Shown here one piece after another: positions 1 to 13,658 of a stretch of DNA of 64,000 bases. Within the stretch, counting starts at the first letter, position 1, and each line of letters starts with the position of its first letter. The translations under genes were made by a program, and so were the position numbers. Source of the DNA: Endothia cerciana (Eukaryota; Ascomycota; Sordariomycetes; Diaporthales; Cryphonectriaceae); assembly GCA_026119935.1 (NCBI GenBank), contig JALRMH010000059.1, positions 124,001-188,000 of the forward strand, read 5' to 3'. The notes under the pieces are model-generated. The model was not told the DNA's origin, did not search any database, and was given only the letters and a program-made list of their open reading frames with translations.

Positions 1-3000
1 CTTTTGCCAGCGCCGCTTTACCCCTCGTCTAATGGGGCCGGATCCGACCAAGACCTCCCCTGGCCTCACGGAAGAGACTTTCAGACGATCCCTCGTGACC
101 ACGGCAGGACGGCTGAAGGGACCAATGGCGCAGACCGAGGATCGGATCAGAGCCTCTCCCTACATAGTGGTTTTGTCGGAACCGACACGCAAACAGATGG
201 GCAATCAAGCCCAGTGTCGAGGTCCTCGAAGCTGCCACGGTCCTCGTGCGCCAGCGCAGAGGGGCCTATGGCCTACATGATCGTTTGTTTAGGTGGCTCT
301 TGCAGATGTCAATGCCGACTGGCGGCCGCTAGCCTCCACTCACAGGACCCTGCATCGAATCTCTGGCTGGATCTCGTCAACGAAAGAGTACTGCAGAAGG
401 TCCCGTCGGCCCGGAATGAGGCGGTCCAGGCTAACCTCGGATACCATCAGTTGGCGAGAGCTGCACATCTGACCGCGTGGTCCTCTGCAGATGCCGTGGT
501 ACCGAGGGTTCCGTCTTTTGGTGCGGCTCCGGGGCGGCTACCCTTCTGCCCTGCGGGGCTCCCTCATCAGCAGGCTATCAATACGACAGCGCTGGACAGT
601 GCCACATCAGCACTGGTCTGGCTCACGAGGTCCTGTGGAGCTGTCTTGCGGCCGCAACCAAGGTTCTCGATGGTTCTCGCCCTGGCTTATTCCCCAGCAA
701 AGGCTCCACAGACAACACCAAGCCCGAAGTATCTCCTCGGGGATCCAAAAGGTGGAACATGATGCTAAGTCCGGATGACCCAATCAATTGATGATCACAG
801 GCCCCAATCCCAAGATCGTGTCACCGTTTCCTTTGGGAACAAAGGGCGCGAAGTACTAGAGACTTGAGCTTTTGAATCTTTGCCACAATCTGGCTCCAAG
901 GTCGATCTCATGACCATGTCCGCCCCGCGTTCTAGAGATTCAGGGTCTGGCGGAGGTACTAGGGCCCTCAATCCCCACACTTCCCCAGTGTATTGCCCAG
1001 GCGAACTCGGCCTTGATCGCGGCTACGCAGGCTACGATGATGATGAGGTCTCGTAGAGCATTCAGTGCTCGGCTCCCAACGCCGAGCAAGCGCAATGTGT
1101 GCTCTGCAAAACCCGGAAAGTCTTCTTCCTCTCCAGTGCGTACCGGGAAATTTCGGCCCATCGTCCGACAAGGTGTGAGGGCCGAGTATCAATATCAGGG
1201 TCTCCAAGCCTGCAAGATACCTCTCGACAATATCCGGGACTACGTTAAACTATGCCCAAATGGTCTACACGTGAACGATATCAACCCGGAACTACAGTAC
1301 GACCTACCCAGGTACCTCGGCTGTAGGCCGTCACAGCCGTGCCTAGGCTGACAAGCGCCAGCGCTGCATTCAATCGACGGGTTGCTGCCAATCTTATGTA
1401 ATGTCCACCTCAGATGACCGGATATCCTGAAGTGTAATAAATGCTGCCGCTAGTGACATCCATACCTCGAGAAGTCACGTACGCCTCAATCACGGAACTG
1501 CCGGTCAAGTCAAGTCGTATGGCCGCCCGCGTTTCGTTTCAGGCTGTCCGTGGATCCTTCGTGCCCGGTCTGAAAGATAGCACACAATTGCATACCAACC
1601 CAGCGGCATGTGACCAATTTGAGTTCACAACACCGGTGAGTGTGTCTCGATATGACCTAATCCCATTTTTGTACGTACTCGATGGTTTATATCTCGGAGA
1701 AACGGTTTGTCATCCGAAACGGTGGAATGAAACCAAAAGGTCAATAAAACTGCTTTTTAGAATGTGCCTTCCTGAATTCTTGTCTGCGGACAACGCGGGA
1801 CCTGAGGTCGGATCCCTCTCAGCCCTACGTGCCTGCTGGGCCCCTTTACTGTCAAGCCATTCAGAACCCAAAAACGATGCTGTAACCCCCACACAGGTGG
1901 TCACAGTCATGGCACCAACGTCTGAAGAAAGCAGTGCAGCCCCTAAGCACCACATTGCCTTGCAGGCCATACAAATGCGGTCATACTTCCCTCCACCGCT
2001 ACCAAGACAGGCAGTCTCTGTGCCGGGGGCTGAGAAAAAAGCTGGCACATCCTATTTTTGGGCCTGCTACGTAAGGGTGGCATCCATCGTCGGCAGCCTC
2101 TAAAGGCGCTTACGTTTGGGCCCTTCCGCTAAGCGGCAGCAGAAGGCACGGCATAGTAGCGGCAAGACATTAGCCGCTGCGTGCGTGGGGATCATGGGGC
2201 CTGCGGAGCTGCTATTCTCAGCCCTGTAGTGTGCCGTGCGGCCCATGTCGACCTTGGGATCCAGGCGGGGGAGTGTGGCCACGAGGACGACACGCCCGCC
2301 CCCAAAATAGGCCCAAGGCCATGCCTCGCCCACTGATCCTCCCCACCCCACACCTTCACGATCCTCTGGATATACAGGACGGTTGCCACACATATGTACA
2401 TTTCCCCGGACCCAAACGGCGCTTGCTGAGCCCTACGTACGCCCATCTCAACGGTGCCTGGGTATAGTGCCGATCATATAGATGATTCCGGCGTGCGACT
2501 CGACGTTGTCTGCTGAGCCCGACCTCAGGCACGCGGCCCGCAGCTCTCCACGCGCCCGTGGTTTAATATTGGCTCTGCAGGTCACGGAATAGGCACGAGG
2601 AATGCGCTGCGGGGGTGCACTATCGTCAGATACTGGTACGGTGTCGTTGCCGTCTGTTTCTCGGTCATCCGGAGCCCGCCACCTGCTTCACACAAGTCCC
2701 GACAGCTGGTGATTTTGGGCTCAGAATGAGACTGCAGCATCCGCGGTGGGCCACGGCGACTTCTCTTTCTGGGGCAATTGCTTACCCTTCTCTCGGCCTT
2801 TTGGGCCATTTGTCAGGGCTTGACTTGTCCCTGATCCTGCCTGTCCGTGGTGGTGTACTGCCTGAGACATCTGCCAGCGCATCCAACCATCACTTCCTGA
2901 GCTGGCAACTGCAATGAGACGCTGGGACGCCTGCTAATCCGTGCTCACCTCATCAATGATCCGGGCAATTTCATCTCATCCCACTAGACCAGATAACAGT

Positions 3001-3002
3001 GC

Positions 3003-3043
3003 CCACTCACTCACTCACTCACCCACTCACCCACTCACTCACC
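3003..3043. repeat. (CTCA)n / (CCCA) microsatellite
   Basis: This is an imperfect run of CTCA and CCCA tetramers, about ten units long. It is a simple sequence repeat with no coding context. Confidence 0.8.
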
Positions 3044-5510
3044 GGCTCCGTACCGGCAGCAAATTATCTGGACAGCCAAGGTCCGAGCCGTGTTTCGATC
3101 CCGCCCTGAGTCACTATTGATCGTATCACATGTGAGAGTGCAGAGTGCAGACGCTATCGAAGCGACACGGACACAACAGAAACGGCTCAGGAGGGCGACC
3201 CGTGCGTAAGGTTCTACTGACCCCGTCTGCCCCATGAGGCCTACAGAAGGGGGCAGATCACAGGCCTCTTCCCCTTTGGTCCAGGTCGGATGTTGCTCGA
3301 GGTGGCTTGCGACGTCCTGAGGCAACTGAAAAGGGGGTCATGTGTCGCTGCCCTTTATGCGTTGGCATCTCTTGACAGGCCCAAGTCCCCGCGGATACCA
3401 TCCAGCGGGGCGGTGTCACCCATGCACTACAGGCCTGCTCAGTGCTACCTACCTGCCCCGTAAGGATATTGCTGAAGACTGCAGTGTGAACCCGAAAGGA
3501 GCAGATGATCGGATCCTGCAGTATGCACTTGCAGCAGTTCGAGATGCCAGAGGTAATCAATCCACTGGTTCGTCTCACCCTCCGTCACGGCGTCCTTCAT
3601 CTTACCCCCACAGGCGCTGACTACCACGTCGTGCTGGCATCTTAGCAACCAGCCCGATACGGTCGGTCAGGGTCACTTACTTCTGGGGGGGGGGGGGTAG
3701 TTGACAAGACTGAGATCGCCGAGTCAGCCTCGCCTAGGTGCCTGGCTTATCCCACCACGTTATATGCCGGCTTACCTGGCGAGTGTCAGATGACACCCGG
3801 CGGCGCAGGAAAGACGAGCCTCATTCGTCTCATGGGTGTTCGCCACCCATGATGACCTGGTAAGCACGGCACGAACCTCAGCCAGAGGCGCGACGGGGTA
3901 GCGCCGGGGAAAGGACCCCCACGCGAACGGTGGCTACAGAGGCATGTAGAGGCACTCCCAACTCGTACGGAGGATTCCCCGATGGGACGGCGCGCGGGGA
4001 CCATGGTTCCAGTCGGGACAATGTGTAGCACGATATGGGATCAAGCCATTGATACCAGAGGATGGCGGTAAGGCTTACCGGGTGTTCCTGAAGTCGATGT
4101 TAGTCGCCGTCCCCTGCCCACACGGATCGAATCCTCTAGGAGCTTGCTGGCTTGGATCGACGGACGGACTGGGACATCTGACCTGAAAGAGGAATAATTC
4201 GTGGCGTATAGCAATAGCTTTCTCTGCGGTCTTCGATGTGTGATCTTCAAGGACATCGGGGGTTCTCGGAACGTTAGACGGGGTGATTGACTGTTCAGGC
4301 GATGAGCATCCAGGGCCCCAGGGGGCCACTGGGTCCCCCGGATCAGGCGCAGCAGGGCCTCCCTCCCCTCCCCTCCCCTGTAAGCCTTGCGGGTTCAGCC
4401 GTTTGCCGTCCAGGACAGCGCGGTCGACGGCGCTATGTAGGTAATTCCACCTCCAGCGCGCACGGATGGGGCCCCACAGGCTTATCCTACCGCCCATGAG
4501 CTGACTTCACGTCATCTGCTCCCCGCCACGACGCCCCCTTCCACCGCCGTCATGCTGTCGATCAGGAAAACCCCCCGTACCTACGCTGACGACGGTCGAG
4601 GCACGCTCTCCGTCGTTGATAGCACCGCAAGGGCTCCCGGTTCTGACCGATGCTGTTGTCTGTGGAAAATTCGCGTCTTCTATCTCGTAGGACCCCCCAC
4701 AGACGACGACGTGCGCGATGACGAAAACAAGAGACTCCGGTCAGCACGAGCAGATGCAGGTAACCGGCCCTTCCCCCAGATATTCTTGTTTGGAAAAGCA
4801 ACTGCCCGTGGCTACGCGCTTCCGGAAGGTTCTCAGGGGCTTCTGGAGAGATGCCGTGGCCTGTCCAACTAGAGGCGCATCATGTCGTGCGACGCTCATC
4901 ACCTCGCGGAATGGATGGACAGGGAACGAGAATCACACCTCCCCCTCCCAATCTATTTCCAATACTCAAAACTAGTAACTTTCCGTTTCTGGCGCAACCC
5001 AAGCCTCAAGAGGCCTTTTCACCGTGTCGGCCTCAGCTGAGCGTTTCCTGCTCTGCAACGTTGGACAGAGCTACGCTGCCCGTACCGATCGACCTCGCGA
5101 CATCTGCCTTGGCGCTGACCCAGGTGGTGACGAGGCTGGCCATCGGCCTGGGGTGCCACCTGAGTCACCGCTAAGGAGTAAGGCTACACATGTGGGTTCT
5201 CCTAGCGGGATCGACTGGCAGGAGGGAATTGCGGTCAGTCTCCTTCACCTGGAGACTCACCACGATTCGAAGCTTCGCAAACCGGACCTCCCCTGCGCAT
5301 CATCTGGCCCCGCGTGCGACGGCGTACAGGTGACGGAGATGGAGGGACAACTACGAGATCAGGTTGCAGGAATCGATGACACGGGGTTCAATCAAAAGAC
5401 ACACAGCATCGGATTCCCCAGATTCCGGAATAAGGACCGTCTTGGCCACGGAGCACAGCAGCACCAGGCAGCAGGGACTCGATCAACAAGTGTTGGTTCG
5501 CCAGACGTTG

Positions 5511-5549
5511 CGGGCTGCTGGTGCGGGCTGCTGGTGCGGGCTGCTGGTG
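5511..5549. repeat. triple 13-bp tandem repeat
   Basis: The 13-mer CGGGCTGCTGGTG occurs three times in a row without a mismatch and is followed by a partial fourth copy. It lies in the gene-free left part. It could be a minisatellite seed; no function is visible. Confidence 0.8.
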
Positions 5550-8500
5550 CGGTGAGCTGTTGCAGGGCGGCGAAGATAAGCCTGTGGGAAGCCGCTCAGA
5601 CGAGCATGCGGTAAGACAATGCTGCTGCTAGCAGCCGCTCCTACTCTGGGGGCACTTGTCTTGTGTGTGTGCACAGTATGTTGAACCCCCTCTAAGTCCC
5701 GCAATCACCGGGTTGGGGGCTCGTGTTTTTCTTTCTTTTTCAAGCCCGGGCACCAAGTTGACAATGGCGGCGCCAGCCTGGATCGAGTCGCCAATGCGTG
5801 ATGTTGGGCCACAATGCTCCTCTACTTCTGCCGCTTGTTCGTCCCGGCGATCTGGTTATCACATAGTACAGCCCGGATTGGGGGTGCTGCCATTGTGCAG
5901 GCGAACCAAGAAATAGTAGCCGGTGGCTGGAGTGGTCCCGGTGGCCCATCACTGCCCATGTAAGCAGATGGACTATGCCGTCCGAAATTACTACGCATAT
6001 CTCCTTGTCACAAGCTGACCGTCTTCGGAACCGATCATGAGGTCCTCATTAAACTTGAGCCGGCTCATGACTTGTCTGAGCCATCAAGCAGAAGGGGCCA
6101 CGGGGGCACCGTGAGGGAGCAGGGCGCCGAGACAGAAGGAGGCCCTGCTCTTCGACCTGCCTTTGACAAGTCTGTCGCGGCTCGACCTGCCCCGCCTCAA
6201 ACCAGAATCTCAGGTGAAGTTCTCACCGTGGATGTAACTACCCACACCTAGCCTTCTCTCGCTTCTGCGGTGCAGTGCGCCATCCTCCTAGGAAGGTCCT
6301 CACTTGACCGCAGCCAAAGTGGCACTATGCTGAATCAGAGATGTGGCACGAGTAGTAGTTAAACCAATTCCACGACCCTGCAAGCGATCTTGGGGTGTCA
6401 CGACATGGAAGGGGGCCCCGTTAAACCTCCGTCGTATTTTCCTTCTCTGGAAGATGGGATGAATTAGCCTTCTGGCCGTGTGGTATCACCGCAGCCCGGG
6501 GCTGCCTTACATCGGACCATTGAAAGTGTAGAGGGATCTGGGCAGTGGCGTCTCTGCGGAGTGTACTGTACTACACATCTCGGAGCCGGACCATCAGCTT
6601 GGGATCATCGTTCTGCGGGGGTGTGAAGCTTGGAAAATCTTCTGGCTTTTTCCTACACTTTGTTTGAGACATGAGAATGGCTCAACCGCCCTCTGGAATA
6701 ATGATGCCCGGCAAACGCCGCTCGTCCTGATAGTTGCTCAAGCCACGATGCCTGGAGCCTGGCCGTAGAGTATACGCTGGCTCTGGATCGGCGATGGTCT
6801 CATTGGATATGGCGGCCTCCAGCTACGGTGGAGGCTTGGAGTGAGATGCAGGCAGAATTCAGTGGCCGTAAAGCGCACCTGGGCAGTTTCAGGCGCCCGC
6901 CCACATCACACTGCCCACCCTGTGTAAGTATCCCTGAGACATAAGCTTTTAGAGTTGTGCTAGCATGTGAGACCAGTAAGACCTGGCGGTCAGACTTAAA
7001 CCTCAAGAAGTTCCCATCTTCTGACCCGTGATAGCTAGTCAAGAACACAGTGCCTCGAGCCCCGGGCCTCCGAGCAGAGTGTGCCCTTAAGGGCGAAAAG
7101 CGTCCCTGGTTAGTACAGGATCTGCGGGCCTTCATCGAGTGGTAATCTCGCCGTCAGGGATCTCACTTAAGCAGTGATCTGGGGACTACACGGCCACCTC
7201 GTCTAAGACACCCACTCCATTAAGACACGAGGAAACAGACGCCAGCCCTTCCGCGGCCTCGTAGCACAGACGGAGTTATATCTGTACCCCAGATTCTGAC
7301 GGAGTTGGCGGATCCTGACCACGGGCAGGTAAGACATACGTGGAGCGATCTCGCTCACCGGAAGAGACATCTTTGATCTTGAGAGATGGAATACATGTCA
7401 GCCCGCGAGCAGCTTATATCAACATCGCTTCGGCCAATATATCGCTGATATCCTCACAGCCATTTCCGAGGGACATTTGTCTGAGCCTCAAACAATGAAC
7501 AACGTAGACAAATGCGCAGTATGAAAGCCGGCTAGTGGAGTGCTCAGGCATCACACACACCGTCGATACACAAGTAGACGAGACGCTACGGAGACTGGGG
7601 AAAATAGAAGGGCTAAGGGAAGAGGCTCAGAAGGGCGGAAGAATCCCGCTGTGTAGGCTGGGCAATATCAATGCAACGGTAGAAGTCATTCCAGATCTGG
7701 CGCCTGTCCAGCATCATGGCCATACTTCGTGAGTTACCTCAGGCTCAGCTGGATTACAGCCCTTGACGAAACATCACGCAGTGTGACAAAATATGTGCAC
7801 AAATGGCACCGGCCGTCCTTCGCACCGGACAAGACAGACCAGGGGATCGTCATGCCTGGAAGATGATGAATATACGACGGTCCGGGTCTCGATGCGCAAT
7901 GTCAATGGCTGGGAGCCACGTTGTGCCTGACGGTTCCCGTTTTCTGAGATGAGCGGTGGCCGAGAGACAACCTTGGAAAGACGATGGCCGGGCAGCGTTT
8001 AACCAGCCGAGAAGCTGGCCTTTGCCCCTCTACCGGTGAAGAAGAACTGGTCGATCCCTGACAGGAGGATGTAGTCCGTCATGTAGAATACGTACGTGGA
8101 AACCAGCCTATGCCTCGTGACCTTTAGCCGGCGTGGCGTACGGACAGTCTGATGTTGTCCCCCACTGGCCATCACGAGACGAGAGCCACTCATTCAGGTC
8201 AGCAGGGATACCTTCACCTAAAGGCCGTGTAAGTCAGACACCAATCAAGGTAAGCAGTCCTCTAATCTACCCCTTTCTGGCTTACTTGAGACAAGCTGAG
8301 CATGGTAGAATCGTTGGATAAACTCGATGGCCCCGAAGGGAAGAATTTGTGCCTGATAGGATATGTTTCCAGTCCCGTGGAGGCGATCACGTCCCAGACG
8401 GGAGGTAAACCCTTTAGCGAGCGTATAATATGTCGCATTCAATGTGTCATCATCCCAATTCAGCAGGGAGTGGGCAGAAAGACGGTACAAGCCCCAGACA

Positions 8501-10770
8501 TGCTACGGTACAATGTACCCCGGATTCTCCAAGGACATGTACCTCATTATCTTCTACATGTCGTGTCCGAGGATCAACTCTATACTCGAAACAATACATG
8601 ACGTTCTATCGACGTAGGTCTTCACGCCAGCCTGTCAGCCATGTCGAGCTGAGATGGTCATGGTCGCGCAGGTTGCCATGCATCCCTAAGGTAGCAAAGG
8701 GATGAGTGGACGGTGGTTTACGTGAGCATTTGTCGTGACCATTTGACTGATCTTCCCCTCTCAAGGGTGGAGCTACTACGTTCGATAGGATTAGACGACC
8801 ACTGCTGAGAGCACCCAGGTTTAACGGAGCGGCTCATCCTTGTCCCGTCTTCATCTTGGCCTGACCGCTATTCTGCAACGTTGAATACTCCCATCCATCC
8901 CGCCGGTCGTCGTCATCTCAACAGGTACTTAATCTGCAGAACCGGAAAGTAGGGTCCTTGAATTATGACAGATGCGGCCTAGGGCTGAGGGTACGTTAGC
9001 CGGGTGACAGCGCTTCTCGTCCCGCTTCTCCGGTCGAATATGTCGGTTAGACCCAAACGAGATGGCTTCTTGTGTTGAGTGCGAGTGTGAATGACATGCG
9101 GAGGAGATCCCCTGCCCTTTGTGCTCATTGCCAGTCGACTAGACGGCCGTCACCGTTCGAAATACGCATCGACCCCTCCCCACGGGGGTGGATGACAAGG
9201 GGTTTGGACATCTTACACATGCAGGTTGGCAAGATGAGGTGGGCTGATACGAGCCGCGGGCGATGGAGAAGGGCGGGATCATTCCAGGTACCTGTTTAAG
9301 GGATTATTGTCCAATTGATCAACGGGACGCGCATCCTCCCCCATTTATCCGGGCCCTGGGTACTGGGAAAGAGGGTGTGAGCATGCCGCATGCCCTGCAG
9401 CCGGTCTGAAGTCTCGATGCTGCACGTGGAGGCCATCTTGGAGGGGGAGGGACCCCCTTTTGGACACCGGTCAGGGGAGATATTACCTAGGTTCATTTCA
9501 AACCCGGTCACCCTCACCACCGCAAGCGGCACGCGTGGAGGCGGGCCCTGACCACCCTCATCGCGGAGCCGCGAATGGGACTGTTCCCCGGACTCGGCTC
9601 ACTCAGCCATCCGGCTGCACGGGAGGGGTGCGCCCCCGTGCCTCCGTGGGGGGTGGCATCGTGATCCGGGCCTGAAGCCTTTGTGAACTGGAGCGTCGAT
9701 TGTCTTATTTTTCTTCTCTTCTTCTCCTTTTTTTTCCTTCCAAGAAAAATAAAATAAAATTAATAATCGGATGGTGGATGGATGAAGTCTTGGGCGGTGC
9801 CGGGTGCCGGGCGACTTCTCATGCGGACATTAGGCTAGACGATGTTATGCCGCATTGAGATACCGCGGATCGAAGACTGTAGGATCTGGCCGTAATTACC
9901 CCAGATTTTGAGTTCCTTGGCTCATGAGTGTATGGTATTCCTGGACAAGCGCCATGTCCTCAGTTCCTGGAAGAAAACAAAATTAACAACATTGGTCGAC
10001 TCAGAGAAGGTCTATAAGCCTACGAAAACGGTGTGGATACGGATATGGCCTCAAGGACAGGCCGCCGTATCTAGCCTTGAGAACTGGCCTCTTCTGCCTT
10101 CTTCCAGGTTTTGAAGCGGGAAACGGGAAGTAAGGAACAGAACAGGGAAGAAACTGCCGGAATTAGCAACCCAGAATCTGGAATCAATCGAATTCCCTCA
10201 ATAGACTACAGAGTCTACTATGTTTCTTCTATTCGAGCCAGTTCTCGGACCAACTTTTCAGAGGTGCTTCTCGCTGCATTTGTATCTCTCTTACCTGCCC
10301 TACGATACTCTCGATACGCACGTCTGAGAACAACCTGCTAGGCGTCCAGCCGGCTTAGCCAATCCATTATTATAAACTCCCTCTTATACCCTGTGATGAT
10401 AGGTTGAGTGCATAGATAGCCTGCCTGTATTGGATCTCGAGGCTACTGTTACGGTTTCACAGTTTATGCCTGAGAAGCTGTCTGTGCACCTATGCAACGT
10501 CAAACTTTCATTTCGACCTGTTGTTAACCATCCGGCCACTCGCTGGACACTATTAGGCGAGTCGTGGGATGGGCACCGCCGGTCTAGAGATTTCAGCAAG
10601 ACATGTGATATCTGGAGACAGCAACATTTTCGAGGGAACGTCCCAACCCCCATTCCCACACTCCTTGAGTGGCCTGACCATTCTAGCGGCCTGTCATAGA
10701 CAAGGACTCGGGGGTAATCGCGATTCTTAGCAAGAGGGCTCGAAGATATCCGTCTAAACACTGAGATGAT

Positions 10771-10791
10771 CGTGGCCACTCGATGGCCACG
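10771..10791. repeat. short perfect inverted repeat
   Basis: Two 8-base arms (CGTGGCCA and TGGCCACG) flank a 5-nt loop. The element is isolated in gene-free DNA and I assign it no function. Confidence 0.6.
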
Positions 10792-11702
10792 GTAGCTTTT
10801 TACCACGCTCCTTGCGGAAGAAGCTACTGCAAGTCGGTTACCCTCGAGTTCCTCCGTACGTGTTGTCACGTATGATAGATTCTGTCCGTTAGGTGCGAGC
10901 GGCAGAGGCTGAATTGGTATCCCCTCTTTTACAACCCTCCGCCGCCATTCAGCGCTATGACGGGGCATTGTTCTTCTTGATGAGCGTACGTAAGGTTGCG
11001 AGGCTTGGTTGCCAACATGGATCTTTCAGCCCGTGATGATCCTTCCGGCATTTTGATCATCTCAGTTATCCGTACATAACCAAAGCACTATTTGTCGACT
11101 TCGCCCCTCTTCTTTTCTGATTGTAAATTGGTGAATGAGGCATATAAAGCGAATATTTGAGTAGATCCCCTAGAATTAGTCTAGCATCCATGATTATATC
11201 GTAGATGCTCTTATAAAACGATGTGCTCTCTACTTCTCCTTACCGCTTAATTCTATGGGGTCAAATACATAAATCAAGTGGCGGTAGCATTTTATATGCT
11301 TCCCCTCTATAATAAGATAGTGGCTGTAGGTTCGTACCGACCTGTGATTGTGCGAGATGAAGTAGACGAGGGTCTACCTGTGAACCTCACTCATATGTTT
11401 TACAAGGCTCAAGAGTTCGACAATGCTCCGAATCGCAAAAGTCAAGTTATGCGTATTCCAGCGGTCAGATGTCGTATGGCCTATTCTTTGATTGTGCGAT
11501 CTTGATCACTTAAGTAATTGATCTCATTCAACAGAAGCCTGACTGTAAGTGATCCCTGAAGACAGGGCCTTGATCTTTGAAGAGTAGGCAGACCGCGTGG
11601 GCTGGTAAAGCACGCGGTGACCACATACCACGGCTCAGCAAGATGTACTTTCGTGTAGGCAAGAAGCTTATAGAAAAGCCGTCTTGAGAAGTCCATCTCT
11701 TC

Positions 11703-12370
11703 ATGTCCATGGTCAACGAGAGAGACCCCAAATTGACAGCACTGGAAATTCAATCACTCGAGCGCATCCCCATACCTGCGGAAGACTTCTGCCCTCAGTT
11801 CGAAGACGGCCTCACCCAGGCACTCGACATGCCTTCCGGGGCTATCTTCGTCAAAAAGGCACAGCTCGTCTCCTGGGAACCTGTTGAAGGCCATAACGAT
11901 GGTTTTGCGGCCCTGGTCCTGCAGGAGGCCGAGGTGTGCGAGATCCTCAGGAAACATCCGCATCCTAACATCGCACAGTACCATGGCTGCCTTGTCGAAG
12001 ATGGAAGGATCACGGGACTCTGCTTTACAAAGTGTACGTCGAGCCTTTCAGAGAAGCTGGAGGAGAAGAAGGACATCACACAGGCAGAAAAGCTTGCTTG
12101 GTACACCGCCATCGAGGCCGGCATCCGCCACCTCCATCAGCTGGGCCTCGCCCACAATGACATCAACCCGTCGAACATCATGATGGATGGCGAGAAGCCC
12201 GTCATTATTGATTTCGACTCTTGCAGGCCCATTGGGGACAGCTTTGGCGAGGAAGTTGGCACATTTCCGTATGAGATAGACGGGTGGAGTTGTCCGCAGC
12301 GGAGAACGATTTCCATGGTCTGAGGAAGATCTGCGAACTCGACCTCAAGCTAACATTGGGAGAAACGTAA
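11703..12370 (+). pseudogene. small protein-kinase-fold gene, frameshifted near its 3' end
   Basis: The reading frame from 11703 encodes about 195 residues of a protein kinase fold. A KK pair near residue 51 could hold the ATP-binding lysine, and E75 or E77 fits helix C. The catalytic loop is HNDINPSN at residues 151-158, with Asp153 as base. The metal-binding motif is DFD (170-172) instead of DFG, as often seen in small fungal kinases of this sort. Near 12285-12300 the frame breaks. The expected C-terminal tail (ENDFHGLRKICEL and onward to TAA at 12368-12370) continues in another frame, while the original frame stops at 12323. A one-base loss, or two-base gain, around 12290 explains this; I see no intron signal there. 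Substrate and role are unknown. It is either a recent pseudogene or a protein with a changed tail. Confidence 0.65.
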
Positions 12371-13658
12371 TATTCGTATTTGACTGTGCATACCACCTCA
12401 AAACGTAGCAAACACTGGTAGTCACTTTCAATATTACCGCCTCTGAAAATACATCACAGCTATCTCCCAAATCGAATAGCCTGCAGCCGACGCCGGAACG
12501 CTACCAAAACTGAACATCTAATCTCAAAATTGCATCCGCCATGACCCCTTCCTTCCAGCCGATCTAGAAACGCCACTTCGGCACTGAAAGAATCTCTACT
12601 GGTGATATTATAAATGTGCTTATCACAAGTGGATGTGTCCGTATGCCTTACTGAGGTCCTGGACTGGGATTACTTGGCCGCCGTGAAGCAATCGCAGGCC
12701 TCCCTGCCATAGTCCTTGGAGTTTCTGCAGCCCACATTATGGCAGTTGGATATCACGAATTTATACTTCGAGCCGGCCTTTCTCGTGCCTGTGGCCCACT
12801 TGCAATGGTCAACCAGGACTTTGGACTGAATGGCAGCCATCATGAAAAGTTTGTGCGGTGAAGAGGTAGTAATAGGCCGAGTCTGGGGATTGGTTGCTCT
12901 GCATTAAGGACGACAGAAGTCTGTGCGAGGAAAAGTCTCAGGTGGATGCTTGCAGGTAAGGGCTTCCAGGTTGGCGCGGACCGAGCATATGACAACAGCT
13001 TTGAGAAGAACTCATGCAGACAGTGGATGCCAATGAGCGCTTCATATCTGGTAGCAGCACCTTTTGTAGTAGAGGCGTGGGCCGATCTTATATCTAGATG
13101 GCCTTGTGTACTGGCACCCCAATCTTTCAGGCAGACGACTCATTATTTAGCCACAGATTGGAAGCAAAGAGATTTTACTGACTGTTCACGCAACCATTTG
13201 TTACAGCCTTTGATGTGTTCGTAGCAAACCTGCTCATATGATGGGACCACGGGTCTTGTTGTGTCATTTATCGTATTCAGTGGCATCGCTCTGCCCAAAT
13301 GAGTAGTCACTCTATTCATGTGCCACAAAGTTGCTGAAAGACTCAAGTTGTTTTAGTGTGAAGAGCCACCAGGAAGATCATTGCGGCATTGGATCACCCA
13401 CGGGTCAAGCCCCCAAATAATGAGATTGAACAAATATCAAATCACAAGAAATGGCCTCCTGCATTTCATAGACGCCACAACGAGGATTAGTAGCTGCAGA
13501 CAGGCCTCCGCAGATGAGCGCGACAGCACATGGTAACGCAAGTGAGGACATTTCACCTTGTGAGGTAGTGAGATGAGGCTGAGTAGTATAGTTGATGCTT
13601 GATATCAGGGTCACATTTCCGCCTCAAGTTTGGTGTCTACTAAACATATGTGGTGGCC
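12371..13658. other. intergenic, nothing recognised
   Basis: About 1.3 kb lies between the kinase relic and the convergent CHY zinc-finger gene. Only short unsupported open frames are present, and no RNA gene or repeat was recognised. Confidence 0.5.

Larger units (their letters stand above)
1..11702. other. gene desert, no convincing gene
   Basis: I see no gene here on either strand. The longest open frames (about 250 codons at 4-762 and 220 codons at 1441-2103, both plus) have no recognisable motif and no signal peptide, and their composition looks random. I found no transposon coding region and no long terminal repeats. Base composition looks ordinary rather than AT-rich, so this is not a classic heavily mutated repeat block. 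Small items inside are listed separately: a CTCA tract, a G run, a triple 13-bp repeat and an inverted repeat. Confidence 0.5.

Noticed and set aside
4..762. 252-codon open frame at the left edge
   Set aside because: No motif, no splice context, random-looking composition, and equally long frames overlap it.
1441..2103. 220-codon open frame
   Set aside because: No recognisable domain or signal peptide; composition as expected by chance in GC-balanced DNA.
2788..2804. TTCTCTCGGCCTTTTGG, like the 5' end of U2 snRNA
   Set aside because: The following branch-site recognition region (GTAGTA) of U2 is missing, so it is chance or a tiny remnant.
10384..10968. 194-codon minus-strand open frame
   Set aside because: No motif or family resemblance; overlaps an equally plausible random frame on the plus strand.
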